A stretch of DNA of 64,000 nt, from positions 62,001-126,000 of the forward strand of contig JANXNI010000016.1 of the NCBI GenBank assembly GCA_025354165.1, read 5' to 3'. Positions within the stretch are counted from its first letter, which is position 1. Every line of letters begins with the position of its first letter. Origin of the DNA: Burkholderiales bacterium. Lineage in GTDB: Bacteria; Pseudomonadota; Gammaproteobacteria; Burkholderiales; Casimicrobiaceae. The notes under the pieces are model-generated. The model saw only the letters and a program-made list of their open reading frames with translations, was not told where the DNA came from and ran no database searches. The translations under genes and the position numbers were made by a program. Shown here in pieces: positions 18,390-27,794 of this stretch.

Positions 18390-21300
18390 TCACGGGGTAA
18401 TTCCGCAGGACCCCGCGCCGACTCCAGTGACGGAAGCCTGACCGACGGCCGCCAGGGGTCCTGATCCGCCGGACACGGAAGGGTTCTGCCCGTTGACGAA
18501 TGCCTGCACGGTCGGATCCGACTGCACACCCGCTGTCAAGCCTTCAAGGTTGAACGCCGACGTCGGATTGGCTCGGCGCAGTTGCAGTCCAAAGAAACCA
18601 GGGCCGCCACCCGAGCTGACATTGCCACTGACTTTCGCGCAAACGGTGCTGTTGTTACGCGCCTGAACCCGTATCGCGTCCAGCGCCGTGCCGCCAGATA
18701 CCACGTTCGCCGTGTTGCCCGTCACCGCAATCTTAAGTTGACCGCCCGCGCCGGTTGAGCCCGACGACTCTCCGAGAATCGGGTAGGCATTGTCGATGGC
18801 GCTGATCGTGTTGTTCGCGACGTTAACGTTCATGGTGCCAAACCCGACCACTGACGACCCGGAGTTGAAGGCGCGAATACCGAACTGATTGCCACCGACT
18901 CCCGTCCCCGTAATAACGTTGTTCTTCACTGCGCCCGTTGCAGTTCCGGGCCCACTGCCGCTGAACACATTAATAAGTGTGCTGATCATGCCGCTAACGG
19001 TATTCGAGTCAACATTGAAAGTCAGCGTCGAAGTCACTGCGCGGGAAACCTGAATTCCCTGATTGCCCTGATTAGGGGCGCCAGCGGTAACGGTGTTCCC
19101 CTTGAATGTCGCGTTTAGCGTTGAGCTATCACCTGAGTCAGCGCTCAGAGCGACCGCAGCGTTTCCCGTCAACGTCGAATTTTGGACGGTGCCTGTCAGA
19201 TTGCCACTCAAGCTCGACTGGAAGAATATTCCGTTGTTTCCAGAAGCCGAGCTGTTGTCTTTGATCGTCGCAGCGTCGAACACAATCGTGCCGGTGGTGG
19301 CGCTATTGTGAATGCGGACATTGTCTTCGGTTGATCCACTGACCTCAATGCGGGTCGCGGTTGCAGCCGAATCTGCGAGGTCATTGATCAATATCCCTGC
19401 CTGCTCACCCGTGTTGTTAGTGTTGTTCTGAATCAACAGGTCCGCCATCGCAAGCCGATTGACAGTTGTACCTTTGATGCCGCTGTTGGCGTTATTCTTG
19501 ATCCACATCAGCTTGAGATCAGCCCTCGCATTGGTCAGTGCGATGCCATCGGCCGTTGCTTTCTGAATCGTTCCGCCGCTACAGGTAGTCGTGCCGGTCT
19601 TGCACGTGTTTGTCGTACCGTCGCCGGAAATGGAAAGCGTTCCGCCACCCGTGTTGGTGAGCACGATTCCGTTCGCTGGTCCGGAGCCAGCGGTGCCCGC
19701 CGAGATGCTCTGGTAGTTCAGACCGGACGCGCCAATGGTCGTACCGGAAACGGTGAGTGCCGTTCCAGTAGTTGTAGCAATCGTGTTGCCAGCACCCTGC
19801 ACGGTCACCGTGCCGCCGCCACTGGCCTTGAATCCCAGACCACTCGTGGTCGCGATGGTAAGGCCGCCACCGATGAAGTCAGCGCTGGCGTTGATGAAGT
19901 TCACCGCGTCCGAAGCTCCGGTTGACATACTGATGCCGGTTACCGTGATGCCCGTTGCGGCGCTAACGGCCGAGAGCGTACCCGCGAGCGTGGGGCGGTT
20001 CGCGAGGCTGCCCGGCATGGAAAGCGCGCCTACCGTGAGGGTCGATGCAGCGCCGGTCAGCGTCTGTCCGCCTTTGAACGTGTAGGCACCGATGGTACTG
20101 GCCGTCCCCTTGTAAACGTAGATGTTTGCGTTGGCAGCGGGTCCCGCGCCAGAAAGCGCAGTGCCAAGTCCGTTTGCGCCCGCCCCCATATTCAGGAACG
20201 GAGTGTTCGAGCGGCCATCATGCGTTGTGGCTGCTGAGGCGTTATCCACGTACCAGACGATGTTCGGGATGTTGAACGTGATCGTCGCCGTACGAGAGAC
20301 GCCGTTTGACGTGCCGGTGTAGACATAGGTATCTGTGCCGGACGACTGTCCTGCTGGTGGCGTGTAGGTAAACGCACCCGCGCTGTCGATGGTGATCAAT
20401 CCGCCGCCAGTAGTTGCAACGCCGCTTACCGTGGTCAAAGTGATAGCCACATTCGAGGTGTCATTGCTGAGGATGGTGGTCGCATTGGCGGTGAACGGTG
20501 TCACCGGTGCCGAATGACCGGCAACTACGAACTGCGTGTTGCCAACAACGTTGTAGCTGTCGTTCTGGAGGTTCGGCCCCACCGTGAAAGTCTGTTGAAC
20601 CTGCAGCGCCGGATACCAGGTGGCATCACCCGCCTGATTTGCATCAATCACGCAGGTCCCTGTCCCGATAAACGAAACTAAAGCCCCGGCAATCGAGCAC
20701 ACGCCCGTGGCAGATGCGTCAACCGTTAACGACACCACTAAACCCGACGAAGCAGTTGCCGTCACGGTGTAGGAGCCGTTGTATACGGCCACCGTCGGCG
20801 CAATTGAGGTAAAGACGACGGTCTGGGTTTTGCGTACAGCGAACGACTGCTGTACCTGCGGCGCTGCGAAGTAGCTGGCATTGCCCGCCTGATTTGCGTT
20901 GATCACGCAGGTGCCTGCGTTGGGACCAAATGAAACCGTTGAGCCGACGATAGAGCACACCGACGACGCCGATGGATCGATGGTAAAGCTGACCGCCAAC
21001 CCTGAACTTGCAGTTGCAGTTACAGTGTAAGCCGCCCCGCCGACCGCCGCCGTAGTCGGCGCGCTTGACGTAAAGCTGATCGTCTGGTTGCTCTTTACCG
21101 CGAACGACTGCTGGACCTGCGGAGCCGCGTTGTAGTTGGCATCGCCCGCCTGGTTGGCGTTGATTGTGCAAGTACCGGCACTGATATACGTAACGGTTGT
21201 GCCAGATACCGAGCAAACCGCCGGACTACCGCTCGTGAACGCCACGACAAGCGCTGAAGTCGCCGTTGCAGACACCGTGTAGTCCGGCCCGCCGACCGTC

Positions 21301-24300
21301 GCCGTAGTTGGCGCCGTCGAGGTAAAGCTAATGGTCTGACTACCTTTGGAGACGGCGAGCGACAGTATCTGCTGAGGGGCCGCGTTGTAGTTGGCATTGC
21401 CTGCCTGGTTGGCAAAGATGACGCAGGTGCCAACGCCGATAAACGACACTGTCGTGCCTGAGATCGAGCAAACCGACGCTGCCGGGGGGGCGATTGTGAA
21501 GCTCACCGCCAACCCTGAACTTGCGGTCGCAGCTACCGTGTAGGTAGCGCCACCAACGGTGCCGACGCTGTTCGTTGAAGTGAAGGTGATGGTCTGATCA
21601 CCTTTAGCGACCGCAAAGGACTGCTGCGCCTGCGGAGCGGCGTTGAATGAAGCGTTGCCCGCCTGGTTGGCATTGATCACGCAGGTTCCAGCGCCAATAA
21701 ATGACACTGTGGCGCCAGCGATTGAACAGACCGACGTTGCCGTTGCGTCAATGGCGAAGCTGACCGCCAGACCCGACGACGCTATCGCGGTGACCGTATA
21801 AGTTGCACCGTTAAAGCTGGCCGTGGTTGGCGCTGGCGAAGTGAAGTTGATCGTCTGGCCACCCTTGTTCACGGCGAACGATTGCTGCGCTTGTGTGGCG
21901 GCGTTGTAATTGGCATTACCCGCCTGGTTGGCGTTGATCACGCAGGTGCCGTTACCGATGAAGGACACCGCTGCGCCGGAGATCGAACAGACTGCCGCAG
22001 CCGATGCGTCGATCGTGAAGGTCACCGCCAATGCGGATGATGCCGTGGCCGTTACTGTGTAAGTCGCTCCGCCAACTGTGGCTGTAGCCGGCACAGTAGA
22101 CGTGAAACTGATTGTTTGGCTACCTTTGCCTACTGCGAACGACTGCTGCGCCTGGGGGGCCGCGTTGTAATTCGCATTGCCCGCCTGATTGGCGTTGATC
22201 ACGCAGGTGCCAGCGCTGGTAAACGACACTGTCGAACCAGAAATCGAGCATACCGCCGTCGCTGAGGCGTCGATCGTGAAAGTAGGCGTCAGACCGGACG
22301 TTGCGGTCGCGGTCACCGAGTAGGTCGCACCGCCAACGGCCGCCGGCGCGGGGGCCGCCGAAGTGAAGCTGACGGTCTGGCTGCCTTTGGCTACGGCAAA
22401 TGTTTGCTGTACCTGGGGCGCTGCGTTGTAGTTGGCATTACCCGCCTGGTTCGCATTAATTACGCAGGTGCCAACCGAGAGAAACGACACTGTTGCCCCC
22501 GATATTGAGCAGACCGCAGTAGCGGACGGGTCGATAGAGAACGTCGGCGCAAGACCTGACGTCACGCTCGCCGTCACTGTGTAGGCAGGACCACCGACAG
22601 CGGCTGTCGTGGGTGCGCTTGACGTAAAGCCAGTCGTCTGATCACCTTTGGCGACCGCGAACAACTGCTGCACTTGCGTTGCCGCGCTGTAGGTTGCATT
22701 GCCCGCCTGGTTGGCGTCGATCACGCAGGTGCCAGCGCCAATAAATGTCACTGTCGCGCCGGAGATCGAGCACACCGCACTCGCCGTCGCGTCAATGGTG
22801 AACCCAACGGCAAGTCCCGAGGTTGCAGTCGCCGTCACCGTGTACGTCGCACCGGCTACTTTGGCGGCCGCTGGCGCGGTCGACGTGAACGCAATCGTTT
22901 GATCGCCCTTGGCGACGGCAAACGATTGCTGCACTTGTGGCGCAGCGTTGTAATTCACATTGCCCGCCTGGTTGGCGTTAATTACGCAGGTGCCGACCGT
23001 GGTGAACGACACCGTCGAACCAGAGATTGAGCACACGGCCGTCGCAGTAGCATCAATCGTGAATGCAGGTGCCAGACCCGATGTTGCCGTCGCGGTCACC
23101 GTGTAAGTTGCGCCAGCTACCTTGGCCGCAGTCGGCGCGGTCGAAGTGAAATTGATGGTCTGATCACCCTTGGCCACTACAAACGATTGCTGAACCTGAG
23201 GCGCGGCGTTGTAATTGACGCCACCCGCCTGATTGGCGTTGACTACGCAAGTTCCAGCGGTCAGGAACGATACCGTCACACCCGAGATTGAACACACTGC
23301 GGCGGCAGAAACATCAATGGTGAATGTCACTGGCAAAGCCGATGGCGAAGCTGTCGCCGCGACCGTGTACGTTGGGCCTCCTACCTTGGCCGTGGCGGGT
23401 GCGGTTGAGGTAAACACGATTGTCTGATCACCTTTAGCTACTGCAAACGATTGCTGCAGCTGGGGAGCCGCGTTGTAGTTGGTGTTACCAGCCTGATTTG
23501 CGTTGATCACACAGGTGCCAACCGTCAGTAACGACACCGTTGCGCCAGAAATCGAACAGACCGCAGAGGCAGATGCATCAACGGTGAAAGCCGGTGTCAG
23601 GCCAGACGTGGCGGTCGCGGTCACGGTATAGGTTGGCCCCGCTACCTTGGCAGTGGCAGGCACCGTTGAGGTGAAATTGATTGTCTGATTGCCTTTGACT
23701 ACGGCAAACGATTGCTGAACCTGCGGCGCGGCGTTGTAGTCCGCATTACCTGCCTGGTTGGCGTTGATCACGCAAGTGCCAACCCCGATGAACGATACCG
23801 TCGCACCGCTAATCGAGCAGACGGTAGCGGCCGAGGCGTCAATACTGAAAGCGGGCGCAAGTGTCGACGTTGCCGTAGCGGCCACCGCATAGGTTGCGCC
23901 ACCCACAGACGCTCCCGCTGGGGCAGCCGACGAGTAGCTGATCGTCTGGCTGGCTTTCGATATCGTCAGCGTAAACGGCTGTGCCGCCGGTGCTCCGACG
24001 CCATTGCCCGGCGTGAAAGTCAATGCGTAGGGGTTAACCGTGCCGAGTGCAGGCGTGCCTGACAGCGTGCCGGTTCCATTGCCGTTATCAACATAGGTCA
24101 TACCCGTCGGCAACGCGACACCACCACGCGCAATGGCAGGCACCGGGAAACCGCTCGCCGTAACCGTGAAGCTGCACGCTGCGCCCACGACGCAGGTTGT
24201 GCTGTTGGCGCTGGTGATCGCAGGTGTTTGATTAACTGTGAGCGTAAAGTTCTGAACGGTATTGGGCGGAATACCATTGGCAGCCGTTAGTGTGATCGGA

Positions 24301-25958
24301 TAAACGCCGCCGGTGCCCGCCGCTGGCGTGCCGGCAAACGTTCCGTTCAGCGGTGTGCCGGGCCCGTTGTAGGTAAACGTCACGCCAGTCGGAAGCGTCC
24401 CGGTCTGCGTAATTCCGGTCGTCGCTGGCGTCGCGGTGGTTGTGACCGTGAAACTGCCCGCCGTGCCAGCAATAAACGTTGTCGCGTTAGCGCTCGTAAA
24501 CGTAGGCGGCAAGCCAAGGTTCAATGTGAAAGCCTGTGTGGCGTTACTGCCGAAGCCATTGCTTGCGGTCAGAGTACAGCTATATGTACCGCCCTGCGCG
24601 ACGGTCGGGTTGCCTGCAAGCGTGGCAGTGTTGTTACCGTTGTTGGTTACGGCAACAGACGGCGGCAACGCAACGTTACACGCACTGAGGGCAAACGTTG
24701 CGCTCGGAACACCGGTTGCAGTGAAATTGAAACTATTGGCTTGTCCGGGAATGAACGTGGCGTTATTGACGCTGGTGATGGTTGGCGGCAGCTTCACATC
24801 AATGGTCACCGTTGCATCGGCCGAATTGAGTACGCCGTCGTTAGTACGGAACGTGAAGCTGTCTGGCCCGCCGTAGGTGCTGTTGGCCGTGTAGGTGAGG
24901 TTAGGTGCCGTTCCCGTCAACGCGCCGTGCGCAGGCGGCGCGACGACAGTAAATGTTAGCGGCGAGGCCTCATAGTCAGAGCCGGTGAGCGTGATCGGCA
25001 GCGCCACATTGGCGACTGCGACGACACTCTGCGCATTTGCAACCGGCGGCGCATTGAGCACCATGTCAATGCGGAAATAGACGTTGTCCCGGTCAACTGT
25101 GCTGAAAAGAGTCGTGATGTCGGTGCCCGCTGGCGCGTCGCCCGTCGGATCGGTTGCGACGGGCGCGATGCCAGTCCAGTCACCGACAAAGCCGTCGCGC
25201 ACGATAGCGGCGATCAATTGCCCCGACATCGAAATCGCGAAGGCGGCGACGATGACAAGCTGCATGCCATGCCAGCCGCGGCGGCGCGCAAACCAGACCG
25301 ACAACGCCAACAATAGCGCGGTCAGCGCGAGTGACAGTTTGGCCAGCGTGGGAACCACCATCAAGGGCGGGCCGTCGACGAGGATCGGCCCCGCACCGCT
25401 GAGCGTTAAGGCGTCAGCACCCGTCAAGCCGTCGGAGCCTAGCGTGGTGATACCGATCCGCATTTTTTGGCCATTGGCGGGCAAAAATGCGTTTGGCAGA
25501 TAAGTTTCAACCGCTGTCGTACCGCTGCTGCCATTGCCTCGCGCCAGAGGTGTCGACGAAGCATCGACGAGCGTGGCGGGGCCGAGCGTTCCGCCCGAAC
25601 ATGCTTGCTGCGTAATGGACGAAATACGATAGCCAGTGGCGTCGGCCACGACAATGGTGTTGAGAACCTTGTCCACACCCGCAAATGCGCCGTTGGCTGT
25701 GCTGATTGAGCACCCGGAAGCAGCGTTGTTGTCGGCATCGATTAGCGTACTGACGGTGGTGGTCGCAGCGAACGTGACCGAGGCAGCTAAGGCGGCGATT
25801 GAGACTGAAGCGGCCCGCAACAGAGAACACCAGCGCGGAGCAAGTGGTTGACGGATTCGGCTCACAGTAGCCAACTCACTTTGCGCACCGCGCGCCTTTT
25901 GAATGGCTCCGCTGACGCCGCCAATTCCGCTGAATTCCATGCAATCCCCCGTTTTCAT
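18390..25958 (-). CDS. Giant repeat-rich surface protein with Ig-like repeats and beta-helix
   Basis: The product has 2,522 residues. Residues 45-65 form a signal-like segment after a long leader; the ATG at residue 7, with GGGGGA before it, may be the true start. Residues 201-227 resemble an IPTL-CTERM sorting tail (VPTL, hydrophobic helix, RRR), but lie internally and are followed by a second hydrophobic stretch (233-251). Then come a cadherin-like Big_9-type domain (about 310-390), putative Ig domains (390-665), thirteen repeats of about 86 residues (668-1793), a further Ig-like domain, and a right-handed beta-helix-like region rich in NNT and GN turns to the end. It is probably exported and cell-surface bound; an adhesin role is inference. 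Confidence 0.8.
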   Translation of the reverse strand: MKTGDCMEFSGIGGVSGAIQKARGAQSELATVSRIRQPLAPRWCSLLRAASVSIAALAASVTFAATTTVSTLIDADNNAASGCSISTANGAFAGVDKVLNTIVVADATGYRISSITQQACSGGTLGPATLVDASSTPLARGNGSSGTTAVETYLPNAFLPANGQKMRIGITTLGSDGLTGADALTLSGAGPILVDGPPLMVVPTLAKLSLALTALLLALSVWFARRRGWHGMQLVIVAAFAISMSGQLIAAIVRDGFVGDWTGIAPVATDPTGDAPAGTDITTLFSTVDRDNVYFRIDMVLNAPPVANAQSVVAVANVALPITLTGSDYEASPLTFTVVAPPAHGALTGTAPNLTYTANSTYGGPDSFTFRTNDGVLNSADATVTIDVKLPPTITSVNNATFIPGQANSFNFTATGVPSATFALSACNVALPPSVAVTNNGNNTATLAGNPTVAQGGTYSCTLTASNGFGSNATQAFTLNLGLPPTFTSANATTFIAGTAGSFTVTTTATPATTGITQTGTLPTGVTFTYNGPGTPLNGTFAGTPAAGTGGVYPITLTAANGIPPNTVQNFTLTVNQTPAITSANSTTCVVGAACSFTVTASGFPVPAIARGGVALPTGMTYVDNGNGTGTLSGTPALGTVNPYALTFTPGNGVGAPAAQPFTLTISKASQTISYSSAAPAGASVGGATYAVAATATSTLAPAFSIDASAATVCSISGATVSFIGVGTCVINANQAGNADYNAAPQVQQSFAVVKGNQTINFTSTVPATAKVAGPTYTVTATATSGLTPAFTVDASASAVCSISGATVSLLTVGTCVINANQAGNTNYNAAPQLQQSFAVAKGDQTIVFTSTAPATAKVGGPTYTVAATASPSALPVTFTIDVSAAAVCSISGVTVSFLTAGTCVVNANQAGGVNYNAAPQVQQSFVVAKGDQTINFTSTAPTAAKVAGATYTVTATATSGLAPAFTIDATATAVCSISGSTVSFTTVGTCVINANQAGNVNYNAAPQVQQSFAVAKGDQTIAFTSTAPAAAKVAGATYTVTATATSGLAVGFTIDATASAVCSISGATVTFIGAGTCVIDANQAGNATYSAATQVQQLFAVAKGDQTTGFTSSAPTTAAVGGPAYTVTASVTSGLAPTFSIDPSATAVCSISGATVSFLSVGTCVINANQAGNANYNAAPQVQQTFAVAKGSQTVSFTSAAPAPAAVGGATYSVTATATSGLTPTFTIDASATAVCSISGSTVSFTSAGTCVINANQAGNANYNAAPQAQQSFAVGKGSQTISFTSTVPATATVGGATYTVTATASSALAVTFTIDASAAAVCSISGAAVSFIGNGTCVINANQAGNANYNAATQAQQSFAVNKGGQTINFTSPAPTTASFNGATYTVTAIASSGLAVSFAIDATATSVCSIAGATVSFIGAGTCVINANQAGNASFNAAPQAQQSFAVAKGDQTITFTSTNSVGTVGGATYTVAATASSGLAVSFTIAPPAASVCSISGTTVSFIGVGTCVIFANQAGNANYNAAPQQILSLAVSKGSQTISFTSTAPTTATVGGPDYTVSATATSALVVAFTSGSPAVCSVSGTTVTYISAGTCTINANQAGDANYNAAPQVQQSFAVKSNQTISFTSSAPTTAAVGGAAYTVTATASSGLAVSFTIDPSASSVCSIVGSTVSFGPNAGTCVINANQAGNASYFAAPQVQQSFAVRKTQTVVFTSIAPTVAVYNGSYTVTATASSGLVVSLTVDASATGVCSIAGALVSFIGTGTCVIDANQAGDATWYPALQVQQTFTVGPNLQNDSYNVVGNTQFVVAGHSAPVTPFTANATTILSNDTSNVAITLTTVSGVATTGGGLITIDSAGAFTYTPPAGQSSGTDTYVYTGTSNGVSRTATITFNIPNIVWYVDNASAATTHDGRSNTPFLNMGAGANGLGTALSGAGPAANANIYVYKGTASTIGAYTFKGGQTLTGAASTLTVGALSMPGSLANRPTLAGTLSAVSAATGITVTGISMSTGASDAVNFINASADFIGGGLTIATTSGLGFKASGGGTVTVQGAGNTIATTTGTALTVSGTTIGASGLNYQSISAGTAGSGPANGIVLTNTGGGTLSISGDGTTNTCKTGTTTCSGGTIQKATADGIALTNARADLKLMWIKNNANSGIKGTTVNRLAMADLLIQNNTNNTGEQAGILINDLADSAATATRIEVSGSTEDNVRIHNSATTGTIVFDAATIKDNSSASGNNGIFFQSSLSGNLTGTVQNSTLTGNAAVALSADSGDSSTLNATFKGNTVTAGAPNQGNQGIQVSRAVTSTLTFNVDSNTVSGMISTLINVFSGSGPGTATGAVKNNVITGTGVGGNQFGIRAFNSGSSVVGFGTMNVNVANNTISAIDNAYPILGESSGSTGAGGQLKIAVTGNTANVVSGGTALDAIRVQARNNSTVCAKVSGNVSSGGGPGFFGLQLRRANPTSAFNLEGLTAGVQSDPTVQAFVNGQNPSVSGGSGPLAAVGQASVTGVGAGSCGITP
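20580..23957 (-). repeat. Thirteen tandem in-frame repeats of about 258 bp
   Basis: Each unit begins KGDQTI-FTS and contains VCSISG-TVSF, a GTCVINANQAGN segment and a closing YNAAPQVQQSFAV. Every unit has two conserved cysteines, in CSI and GTC, probably forming a disulfide. Units are similar but not identical. Unit lengths of about 85-88 codons stay in frame, and the two outermost at the C-terminal side are the most diverged. The array is coding and not a CRISPR. Confidence 0.9.
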
Positions 25959-26323
25959 TTCTCGACGACGAATTTGGCGGACACATCAGCCAAGCAACCA
26001 TCGCGTTGTCATAAATTTTGCGCTTGCAGGCAAAATTCCGAGACTAATCTTATGCTTACTCGTTCCAGATCGCAAGCAAATTAGTGATTCGCTACGATCA
26101 AGATCGACTATTTAATTTCCTCTGTAACTTTTGGCTTCTCGCAAATTTTTTCGACCCAAAATCCAGAGTAAGAAATTTAATTCAACAACGCATCGCATCA
26201 CTACGGGAACCCGGTTAGAGAATTCCAGCGCCGCAGATGATCGTCTTTTTGGGTGCGCACGTGCCCACAAGTGGTGAAGTGGTTCGAGACACCCGCTTTT
26301 CACGCGGCCACTGATTGCAAAGG
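25959..26323. other. Intergenic region upstream of the giant surface protein
   Basis: These 365 bases are richer in A+T than their surroundings. They hold the presumed promoter of the giant surface-protein gene and the end of livF. No gene, RNA or repeat was recognised. Confidence 0.5.
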
Positions 26324-27031
26324 TTAGACATTCAACGAAACGTTGACAGGATCGGTGGCCTCAAGCTCAGCAAAACTGCCACTGAATTTCACACTTCCGC
26401 GATCAATCACCACGGCGCGATCAGCCACGGCACGAGCGAAGTTAAGGTTCTGTTCGGACAGGATGACGCAGAGCCCGTCCCGCTTAAGCGCTTGCACCGT
26501 TCTGGCGATGTGCTCGACCACAACCGGTGCCAGCCCTTCCGACGGCTCATCGAGCAAAATCGCTTTCGGATTGCCCATCAGCGTGCGCGCAATGGTCAAC
26601 ATTTGTTGTTCGCCCCCAGACATCTGGCCACCGGAGCGATGCAGCATTTCGTTGAGTTTCGGGAATAGTTCGCAGACGCGATCGACGCTCCAGCGCGGCG
26701 CGTCCAAGACGTTTTGACGCGATGGAAGACGGCCGACTTCAAGGTTTTCGGCGACGGTCAAATCAGTAAATATTCGGCGATCTTCAGGTACATAGCCGAG
26801 ACCGCGTCGGGCAATCTCGTGTGGCGTCAATCCGGCAATCGAATCGCCATCAAACCGGATATCGCCAGACACATCTGGCAACAGTCCCATGACGGCTTTC
26901 ATCGTGGTCGATTTACCTGCACCATTGCGACCGACGAGCACCAGCACTTCGCCCGCGTTCGCGGTGAACGTCACATCGAACAGGAGCTGCGCGCGACCAT
27001 GATGGGCGTTGAGGTTGCGGACTTCAAGCAT
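26324..27031 (-). CDS. livF: Branched-chain amino-acid ABC transporter ATPase LivF
   Basis: One of two ATPases powering branched-chain amino-acid uptake. The start at 27031 (MLEVRNLNAHHG) was chosen because the frame before it is a basic, unconserved stretch; this overlaps the livG stop by eight bases. It contains Walker A GRNGAGKST, signature MSGGEQQML, Walker B AILLDEPSEGLAP and the LivF-type EDRRIFTDLTVAENL. The product has 235 residues. It is the last gene of the minus-strand operon livHM-livG-livF. Confidence 0.95.
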   Translation of the reverse strand: MLEVRNLNAHHGRAQLLFDVTFTANAGEVLVLVGRNGAGKSTTMKAVMGLLPDVSGDIRFDGDSIAGLTPHEIARRGLGYVPEDRRIFTDLTVAENLEVGRLPSRQNVLDAPRWSVDRVCELFPKLNEMLHRSGGQMSGGEQQMLTIARTLMGNPKAILLDEPSEGLAPVVVEHIARTVQALKRDGLCVILSEQNLNFARAVADRAVVIDRGSVKFSGSFAELEATDPVNVSLNV

Positions 27032-27794
27032 TCGCCGCCTCTTTTTCCGTCGCCACACCGCCGAGATACACCGAGCGCACTTCGTCGTTCATACGCACCT
27101 CATCCGGCGTGCCTTGCGCGATGATGCGCCCGCGATTCATCACGATCACGCGGTCAGCGAAGTTGAAAACAACGTCCATGTCGTGCTCCGTAAACAAGAG
27201 CGCGACGCTCCTCTCGCGACACGCGGCAATCGCGAGTCGCATCAACGCCTCACGCTCAGCCGGTGCCATGCCGGCAGTCGGCTCATCCATCAGCAAAAGG
27301 CGCGGCTCATTGGCGAACGCCATAGCGAGTTCGAGACGCTTCAAATCTCCGTACGCAAGTTCGGAAGCCGCACGACGTGCCTGTTCTGCAAGACCGACGC
27401 TGGTTAGCAACGCATACGCGTGCGGCTGATAGGCGCAATGCGCCCTTGTGTAAATTGAGAGCGCAGATCGATGCTGACTCATCAACGCCATCTGCACGTT
27501 CTCGCGAACCGACATCGAACCGAACGTCGCGGTGATTTGAAACGTACGCGCAACGCCCATCCGAAACAACGCTTCTGGCGACTTTCCGGTGATGTCCGCA
27601 CCATTCAAACTTACACGCCCCGCGTCGGGTTTAAGCTGCCCGTTGATCAGATTGAAGCTGGTCGTTTTCCCCGCGCCATTCGGCCCGATTAGCGCGACCG
27701 CTTCGCCCGTATTGACGGAAAAATCGATGCCTCTGACTGCGGAAACGCCATCAAAGGATTTCTTGAGGCCACTAACTTCGAGCGCCAGGGTCAT
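27024..27794 (-). CDS. livG: Branched-chain amino-acid ABC transporter ATPase LivG
   Basis: This 256-residue ATPase has Walker A GPNGAGKTT, the LivG-type GVARTFQ, an LAYGDLKRLELAMAF signature region, Walker B LLLMDEPTAGMAPAE and the switch histidine in LLFTEHDMDVVFN. The start ATG overlaps the end of the fused permease gene by four bases and the stop overlaps livF, so the three are tightly coupled. The substrate is presumed branched-chain or a related amino acid. Confidence 0.95.
   Translation of the reverse strand: MTLALEVSGLKKSFDGVSAVRGIDFSVNTGEAVALIGPNGAGKTTSFNLINGQLKPDAGRVSLNGADITGKSPEALFRMGVARTFQITATFGSMSVRENVQMALMSQHRSALSIYTRAHCAYQPHAYALLTSVGLAEQARRAASELAYGDLKRLELAMAFANEPRLLLMDEPTAGMAPAEREALMRLAIAACRERSVALLFTEHDMDVVFNFADRVIVMNRGRIIAQGTPDEVRMNDEVRSVYLGGVATEKEAANA

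Noticed and set aside
20580-23957. Regular repeats considered as a CRISPR-like or satellite array
   Set aside because: The period of about 258 bp keeps the reading frame and encodes Ig-like repeats; there are no short repeats with unique spacers.
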